Positions 7,382 through 11,434 of a stretch of DNA of 11,434 nt are shown here, piece by piece (position 1 is the first letter of the stretch; every line of letters begins with the position of its first letter). Where the stretch lies: contig JBBQUP010000102.1 of NCBI GenBank assembly GCA_038212305.1, positions 1 to 11,434 of the forward strand. The letters are read 5' to 3'. Source of the stretch: JBBQUP01 sp038212305 (GTDB lineage: Bacteria > Bacteroidota > Bacteroidia > Bacteroidales > Marinilabiliaceae). The translations under genes and the position numbers were made by a program. The notes under the pieces were generated by a model. That model ran no database searches, was not told where the DNA came from, and saw only the letters and a list, made by a program, of their open reading frames with translations.

Positions 7382-8209
7382 TTATGGATTTAATTTTTGT
7401 ACTAAATTAATGCATTCAACGGCTTCTTTTACATCATGAACCCTTAAAATTGAAGCACCTTTTACTAAAGCAATTGTATTTAAAACGGATGTGCCATTCA
7501 TTGCATTATCAGGAGTGCAGTTTAATGTCTTGTAAATCATCGACTTGCGAGACATGCCAACTAAGATGGGTTTATCTAATAATTTTAGTTGATGAAGCTT
7601 ATCCAGTATCACGAAGTTTTGTTCTAAGGATTTTCCAAATCCAAAACCTGGATCTATAATAATATCCGATATTCCTGCAAAATGCGCTTTATCAACTCTC
7701 TCCGAAAAATATAGGGTGAGTTTCTGCATCAAATCTCCTTCAACAAAGTTATTTTGCATGTTTTGGGGATTGTCAGGCATGTGCATCATAATATAAGGAA
7801 TGCCATGCTTTGCTATTGTTGGAATCATGTTTTCATCTAGATGACCTGCCGAAATATCGTTAACAAGGTTTATTTCGTAATTAGTTATTAATTTATCGAC
7901 TACATTACTTCTAAACGTATCTATCGATATAATTATATCAGGGAAATGCTTGCGAATAATGGCTAGTGGCTCGGATAAACGCTTTATTTCTTCCTCTTCA
8001 GAGATATGAATAGCGCCAGGCCTAGATGAATACGCACCAATATCAATAATTGCTGCACCGTCTAGCAACATCTTTTCAATTTTTGGAACTAGCTCCATAT
8101 CAATAGAGTACCTGCTATTGCTGTAAAATGAATCGGGTGTAAAGTTAAGCACACCCATTACAATTGGGATATCGAGAGAGTATAGCTTATTTTTTAGTTT
8201 AATAGTCAT
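7382..8209 (-). CDS. folP: Dihydropteroate synthase
   Basis: FolP joins p-aminobenzoate to 6-hydroxymethyl-dihydropterin pyrophosphate in folate synthesis, in the cytoplasm, and is the target of sulfonamides. The 275-residue protein has the family motifs in order: MGVLNFTPDSF (18-28), IDIGAYSSRPGA (55-66), SIDTFRSNV (95-103), LVNDISAG (115-122), MMHMPDNPQNMQ (141-152), IIDPGFGFGKSLEQN (184-198), VGMSRKSMI (217-225) and RVHD (256-259). The pterin-site residues N22, D97, N117, D186, K222 and R256 are all there. In place of the E. coli GGESTRPG loop it has GAYSSRPG, a change I believe is common in this phylum. It is first in a unit with cdaA, one base apart, and is divergent from the DUF1599 gene. 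No clear promoter was identified in the 269-base gap for this strand. Confidence 0.96.
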   Translation of the reverse strand: MTIKLKNKLYSLDIPIVMGVLNFTPDSFYSNSRYSIDMELVPKIEKMLLDGAAIIDIGAYSSRPGAIHISEEEEIKRLSEPLAIIRKHFPDIIISIDTFRSNVVDKLITNYEINLVNDISAGHLDENMIPTIAKHGIPYIMMHMPDNPQNMQNNFVEGDLMQKLTLYFSERVDKAHFAGISDIIIDPGFGFGKSLEQNFVILDKLHQLKLLDKPILVGMSRKSMIYKTLNCTPDNAMNGTSVLNTIALVKGASILRVHDVKEAVECINLVQKLNP

Positions 8210-8418
8210 TCAAAATTGTTTGAGTAGAATAGCAAAATGAAACCCTATATTTATTCAACGTTATTTCAAGTTATAATAGGTGAAGATAAATAAAATGAAT
8301 AATTCAATGTGCAAAACGGTAATTGCGTTTTACCTTTTTTTAAATTGATGATTTAATTTCTTTAAATTAATTGAAAATAAGTATCAATTTTTCAATATAA
8401 AAAATAAAAAGGGATTCT

Positions 8419-8437
8419 TTGCCAAGTTCTTTGGCAA
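8419..8437. promoter_or_regulatory. Operator-like dyad before the tpiA unit
   Basis: TTGCCAA (8419-8425) and TTGGCAA (8431-8437) are exact reverse complements around a 5-base spacer. The right arm overlaps the TTTG (8430-8433) of the candidate -33 box, so a bound repressor would block polymerase. Which protein binds it, if any, cannot be told from the sequence. Confidence 0.45.
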
Positions 8438-8461
8438 GCAGATGCATTTTTAATAGTTTTA
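8430..8461 (+). promoter_or_regulatory. Candidate promoter of the DUF1599-DoxX-tpiA unit
   Basis: TTTG (8430-8433), 20 bases of spacer, then TAGTTTTA (8454-8461) match the Bacteroidetes TTTG-N19/21-TAnnTTTG arrangement except for the last base. Transcription would begin near 8467, giving a leader of only about a dozen bases before the ATG at 8479. Confidence 0.5.
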
Positions 8462-8478
8462 CGGTCAAAATTTAGTCA

Positions 8479-9048
8479 ATGTCTTTAAAAACTATAGAGC
8501 AGTTCGATCACGTTTTTAGTGCGTGTATTGATATTTTCACGAAAAAAATGACTGATTATGGAACTGCTTGGCGTATTTTACGTCCCAGTTCAATGACTGA
8601 TCAAATATTTATTAAAGCACAGCGAATTCGTAGTATTGAAACCAAAGGGGTATCAAAAGTTGATGATGATATTCGATCCGAATTCATTGGCATTATTAAT
8701 TATGCAGCCATGGGGATAATTCAATTAAAACTAGGTGTTGCTGATAATCCTGAAATGAATAAGAAGGAGGCATTAGCCTTGTTTACTCAAATGTTACACG
8801 ACGCAAAATCTTTAATGGCGGATAAAAATCACGATTATGATGAGGCTTGGAGGAAAATGCGCATTAGTTCATTTACCGATCTTATTCTGATGAAGTTGCA
8901 TCGAATAAAACAAATTGAAAATAATAGTGGCAAAACCATTATTTCAGAAGGCATTGATGCGAATTATCAAGACATTATTAATTATGCCACTTTTGCTATG
9001 ATAAAAATTGAATGGCCTGAAGATGAGAACGAAAACAAGATAAACTGA
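8479..9048 (+). CDS. DUF1599 protein with two tandem domain copies
   Basis: The 189-residue protein has no signal peptide or membrane segment and should be cytoplasmic. It is an internal duplication. Copy 1 (about 9-84) has KMTDYGTAWR, the SSMTDQIFIKAQRIRSIE helix and IINYAAMGIIQL; copy 2 (about 103-177) repeats these as NHDYDEAWR, SSFTDLILMKLHRIKQIE and IINYATFAMIKI. DYxxAWR and the Asp/Glu-rich helix ends are the conserved features of DUF1599, which I recall being grouped with nucleotide-modification-associated domains. The activity is not established, and I do not assign one. It is first in a three-gene unit; the next gene begins 31 bases after its stop. The position beside a DoxX-like gene and tpiA is one I associate with Bacteroidales. 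Confidence 0.88.
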   Translation: MSLKTIEQFDHVFSACIDIFTKKMTDYGTAWRILRPSSMTDQIFIKAQRIRSIETKGVSKVDDDIRSEFIGIINYAAMGIIQLKLGVADNPEMNKKEALALFTQMLHDAKSLMADKNHDYDEAWRKMRISSFTDLILMKLHRIKQIENNSGKTIISEGIDANYQDIINYATFAMIKIEWPEDENENKIN

Positions 9049-9079
9049 ATCAGTTCATAGCATATAAAATTTTTTAAGC

Positions 9080-10300
9080 ATGAAAAAACTAAGAGTAATT
9101 GGTCAGGTAATAATTGGAATTACATTTATTTTTTCGGGTTTTGTAAAAGCTGTTGATCCAGTTGGTGTGGCTATAAAAATCAGTGATTATTTCGAAGCCT
9201 TTCATTTAGGTGCATTAACCCCAATGGCAATGGGTTTTGCAATTTTAATTGCCGCTTTCGAGTTTTTGCTTGGAGCGCATCTAGTAATGGGTTTACGAAT
9301 TCGACTACTTGCAATTCCTACTTTAATACTTGTGTCATTTTTTACTGTTTTAACCCTGTATTTAGCAATTTATAATCCAGTTAGTGATTGTGGTTGTTTT
9401 GGCGATGCAATAAAACTAACAAATTGGCAAACCTTTTTTAAGAACTTAGTACTTCTGCCATTTGCATTAATCATTTTTGAAAATAGGAAGTCTGTAAAAG
9501 AGCCAATTAGTTCTAATCGATCTCTATTTTTAAGTGCTATCTATGCTGTATTTATTTTGGGACTCATTTACTATTGTCTGACTTTTTTACCCATAATAGA
9601 TTTTCGACCTTATCAAACAGGAACAAATATTCCGTCTGAAATGAGTGTTCCAAATGGTGAGAAGCAAGATCAATATGAAACAAGTTTTATCCTTGAAAAA
9701 AAAGGTGTCCAAAAAGAGTTTGGTGTTGATGACTATCCATATACCGATTCATCTTGGGTTTTTATCGATTCCAAAACTAAATTAATTCAAAAAGGATACG
9801 ATCCTCCGGCTAAAAATTTTGCTTTAATGGATGCTGAAGGAAATAATGTGTCAGATATAATATTAAACCATGTAAAACCAGTTATTCTAATTATTGTTCC
9901 CAAGCTTGAGGATGTGAAAATTAACGATTGGAGTAATTTAGGGCTATTAAAGGATATTTGTGTAAAAAATAAAACGGGTTTGTATGTGGTTACCTCTTCG
10001 CTGTCCGAAGAGATTGTGAGATTCGAGAGTGCTGCTAGAGCTGATTTTGAGTTTTTATTTGCAGATGAAACTCTTTTGAAAACGATAACCAGAGCGAATC
10101 CTGGCATAGTTCTAATTAACAATGGAACCATATTAGGAAAATGGAATTATAATCGAGTGGATGAAATTAACTTATTTGAAAAGCCTCTCGAAGCCACATT
10201 GATCATGAATCAGGAAAGGAGCAATTGGGTTTTAGTATTTGCATGCTTGTTTCTATTAATTGCTGGAACATCAATAATTTATCGAAATAAACACAATTAA
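9080..10300 (+). CDS. BT_3928-type DoxX/MauE-like membrane protein with thioredoxin-like tail
   Basis: Residues 1-135 form a four-helix DoxX/MauE-like membrane domain with GxIFxFSGFVKAVDP near 13-27 and the cysteine motif DCGCFGD (103-109) before the fourth helix. A fifth membrane segment covers about 149-173. Residues 175-380 are soluble, and a last hydrophobic helix lies at 383-400. In the soluble part, VKPVILIIVP (265-274), LYVVTSS (301-307) and NPGIVLINNGTILGKWN (340-356) recall thioredoxin-fold strands with the cis-proline loop, but there is no CxxC pair. MauE and DoxX relatives handle disulfide or quinone electron transfer; a membrane redox role is inferred only. The 406-residue length fits the BT_3928 family of Bacteroidales. 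It lies 31 bases after DUF1599 and 10 bases before tpiA, so it belongs to one transcript. Confidence 0.85.
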   Translation: MKKLRVIGQVIIGITFIFSGFVKAVDPVGVAIKISDYFEAFHLGALTPMAMGFAILIAAFEFLLGAHLVMGLRIRLLAIPTLILVSFFTVLTLYLAIYNPVSDCGCFGDAIKLTNWQTFFKNLVLLPFALIIFENRKSVKEPISSNRSLFLSAIYAVFILGLIYYCLTFLPIIDFRPYQTGTNIPSEMSVPNGEKQDQYETSFILEKKGVQKEFGVDDYPYTDSSWVFIDSKTKLIQKGYDPPAKNFALMDAEGNNVSDIILNHVKPVILIIVPKLEDVKINDWSNLGLLKDICVKNKTGLYVVTSSLSEEIVRFESAARADFEFLFADETLLKTITRANPGIVLINNGTILGKWNYNRVDEINLFEKPLEATLIMNQERSNWVLVFACLFLLIAGTSIIYRNKHN

Positions 10301-10310
10301 ACACAAATCA

Positions 10311-11066
10311 ATGAGACAAAACATTGTTGCAGGAAACTGGAAAATGAATAAGACCCTTCAGGAAGGGGTTGAATTAGCGAAAGAGTTAAATGGTTTAGTA
10401 GCAGACATCTCGCTAAACTGTAAGATTGTATTAGGAACACCATTTATTCACATAACCGAAGTGGTTAAAAGTGTTGATGGAAAAAAAATTGGAGTTGCTG
10501 CTCAAAATTGTGCAGATAAAGCATCTGGAGCCTATACTGGCGAAACATCTGCCTCAATGATTCAATCAACTGGTGCTGAGTATATTATACTAGGTCATTC
10601 AGAGCGTCGTAGTTATTATGGCGAAACCAATGCTAAATTGAAAGAAAAAGTAGATTTGGCATTATCCAATGGATTAACGCCAATTTTTTGTATTGGTGAA
10701 GTTTTAGCTGAACGCGAATCGGAAAAACATTTTGATGTTGTAAAATCTCAAATTGTTGAAGGTGTTTTTCATTTATCAGCTGATGATTTTAAAAAAATTG
10801 TTATTGCTTATGAGCCAGTTTGGGCAATTGGAACAGGTAAAACAGCGTCCTCAGCTCAAGCTCAAGAGATGCATGCTTTTATTCGTCAAACTTTAGCAGC
10901 AAAATACGGTCAAGGTGTAGCTGATGAAATTTCTATTCTTTATGGAGGAAGTTGCAATGCTGCCAATGCTAAAGAATTATTTGCTAATCCCGATGTGGAT
11001 GGTGGATTAATTGGAGGTGCATCATTAAAAGCGCAGGACTTTTTAGCAATCATCACCGCATTTTAA
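10311..11066 (+). CDS. tpiA: Triosephosphate isomerase
   Basis: TpiA interconverts dihydroxyacetone phosphate and glyceraldehyde 3-phosphate in glycolysis and gluconeogenesis. The 251-residue length is standard. The active site is complete: N9 and K11 in GNWKMN, H96 in GHSERR (95-100), and the catalytic base E168 in AYEPVWAIGTGKTAS (166-180), which includes the flexible loop 6; the phosphate-binding YGGS (211-214) and GGASL (235-239) are also present. The ATG lies 10 bases after the DoxX-like gene, with no Shine-Dalgarno sequence, so it is the last gene of a three-gene unit, and an intrinsic terminator follows. In several Bacteroidales I recall a SPOR gene and folE coming next; here they are absent. 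Confidence 0.98.
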   Translation: MRQNIVAGNWKMNKTLQEGVELAKELNGLVADISLNCKIVLGTPFIHITEVVKSVDGKKIGVAAQNCADKASGAYTGETSASMIQSTGAEYIILGHSERRSYYGETNAKLKEKVDLALSNGLTPIFCIGEVLAERESEKHFDVVKSQIVEGVFHLSADDFKKIVIAYEPVWAIGTGKTASSAQAQEMHAFIRQTLAAKYGQGVADEISILYGGSCNAANAKELFANPDVDGGLIGGASLKAQDFLAIITAF

Positions 11067-11086
11067 TTTATTTTTTAATGTGTTAG

Positions 11087-11111
11087 AAAGCAGCAGAGAT
11101 GCTGCTTTTTT
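11087..11111 (+). terminator. Intrinsic terminator after tpiA
   Basis: AAAGCAGCA (11087-11095) pairs perfectly with TGCTGCTTT (11100-11108) around a GAGA tetraloop, and T residues continue to 11111. It begins 21 bases after the tpiA stop codon and separates the unit from the transporter gene. Confidence 0.9.
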
Positions 11112-11209
11112 AATTTAGCTCAATTAAATTTATTCCAAATGTTGAAGATTTGAAAAAGTATTGGACATATTAATTAAATTGCGCCTCAAAATTTAAACTT
11201 TATTTTACA

Positions 11210-11434
11210 ATGAAACATGGAAATCCCGGAGTTGTTGGTCTTGCAGGTTTTGGCTTAACAACACTTTTATTGCAATTTCATAATTTAGGCTTGTGTGGGT
11301 TAGGCCCAGTTGTGGCTTTAGGATTCATTTTTGGAGGTTTAGCTCAATTAATTGCTGGCTTTCAAGAACAAAAACTTGGAAATAATTTTGGATACAGTGC
11401 TTTTGTGTCCTATGGTGCATTTTGGATTGGATTA
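11210..11434 (+). CDS. GPR1/FUN34/YaaH (SatP-like) acetate/succinate transporter, 5' part
   Basis: The first 75 codons are in the window and remain open at its right edge. The start matches SatP (YaaH) in order: NPGVVGLAGFGLTT (5-18; family signature NPAPLGL with changes), FHNLG (23-27), FGGLAQLIAGFQE (41-53), then GNNFGYSAFVSYGAFW (57-72). These cover the first two membrane helices and most of a third. Family members carry acetate and succinate across the inner membrane, probably with protons. The signature is altered at NPGVV, so substrate range should not be assumed. It has its own 98-base leader after the tpiA terminator; no convincing promoter was recognised in it. Confidence 0.88.
   Translation, partial: MKHGNPGVVGLAGFGLTTLLLQFHNLGLCGLGPVVALGFIFGGLAQLIAGFQEQKLGNNFGYSAFVSYGAFWIGL

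Noticed and set aside
7103..7393. Open frame of 96 codons on plus opposite cdaA
   Set aside because: Antisense to the membrane helices of a confidently identified enzyme; no start signal or family.
8318..8341. GGTAA/TTACC hairpin followed by a T-run in the folP-DUF1599 gap
   Set aside because: It is oriented as a plus-strand terminator, but no plus-strand gene ends upstream; the stem is short and AT-rich.

Overview
The window is about 11.4 kb of AT-rich DNA from a member of the Bacteroidota, most likely Bacteroidales or a close relative. The evidence is the set of lineage-typical protein families (DUF6588, a Bacteroidetes-style SPOR protein, DUF1599 and the BT_3928-type DoxX protein next to tpiA, a folP-cdaA pair), the near absence of Shine-Dalgarno sequences before starts, and promoter candidates of the TTTG / TAnnTTTG type. 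No rRNA or tRNA gene, CRISPR array or intact transposase gene was seen. Most of the window is housekeeping chromosome.

Left part (1-3300, all genes on minus): a gene-poor end (1-257) holds a 60-nt imperfect hairpin and a possible gene remnant. Next is a membrane-anchored DUF218 (YdcF/SanA/ElyC) protein at 258-1013. A two-gene unit follows, transcribed from 3276 leftward: a secreted coiled-coil/SPOR-like protein, then a predicted outer-membrane beta-barrel (DUF6588), ending at a clear hairpin terminator (1206-1244).

Middle (3499-8209): an M3 zinc oligopeptidase on plus meets a TIGR01777-type nucleotide-sugar epimerase-like protein on minus, with a 12-base tail-to-tail overlap. Upstream of the epimerase, on the same strand, lie folP (dihydropteroate synthase) and cdaA (c-di-AMP synthase), separated by a single base. 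Between cdaA and the epimerase gene is a 151-bp structured non-coding repeat (6489-6639) whose end supplies the cdaA stop codon.

Right part (8479-11434, plus strand): a three-gene unit of DUF1599 protein, DoxX/thioredoxin-like membrane protein and triosephosphate isomerase. It has a candidate promoter with an overlapping dyad upstream and a strong intrinsic terminator after tpiA. The window ends inside a GPR1/FUN34/YaaH-type acetate/succinate transporter gene.

Working together: folP-cdaA links folate synthesis to c-di-AMP signalling by co-expression. The tpiA unit links a central glycolytic enzyme with a nucleotide-associated duplicated domain and a predicted redox membrane protein. The points most worth checking are the repeat that forms the cdaA stop, the attC-like hairpin at 181-247, the dyad over the tpiA-unit promoter, and the unexplained DUF1599/BT_3928/tpiA association. 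No convincing new defence or mobile system was found.
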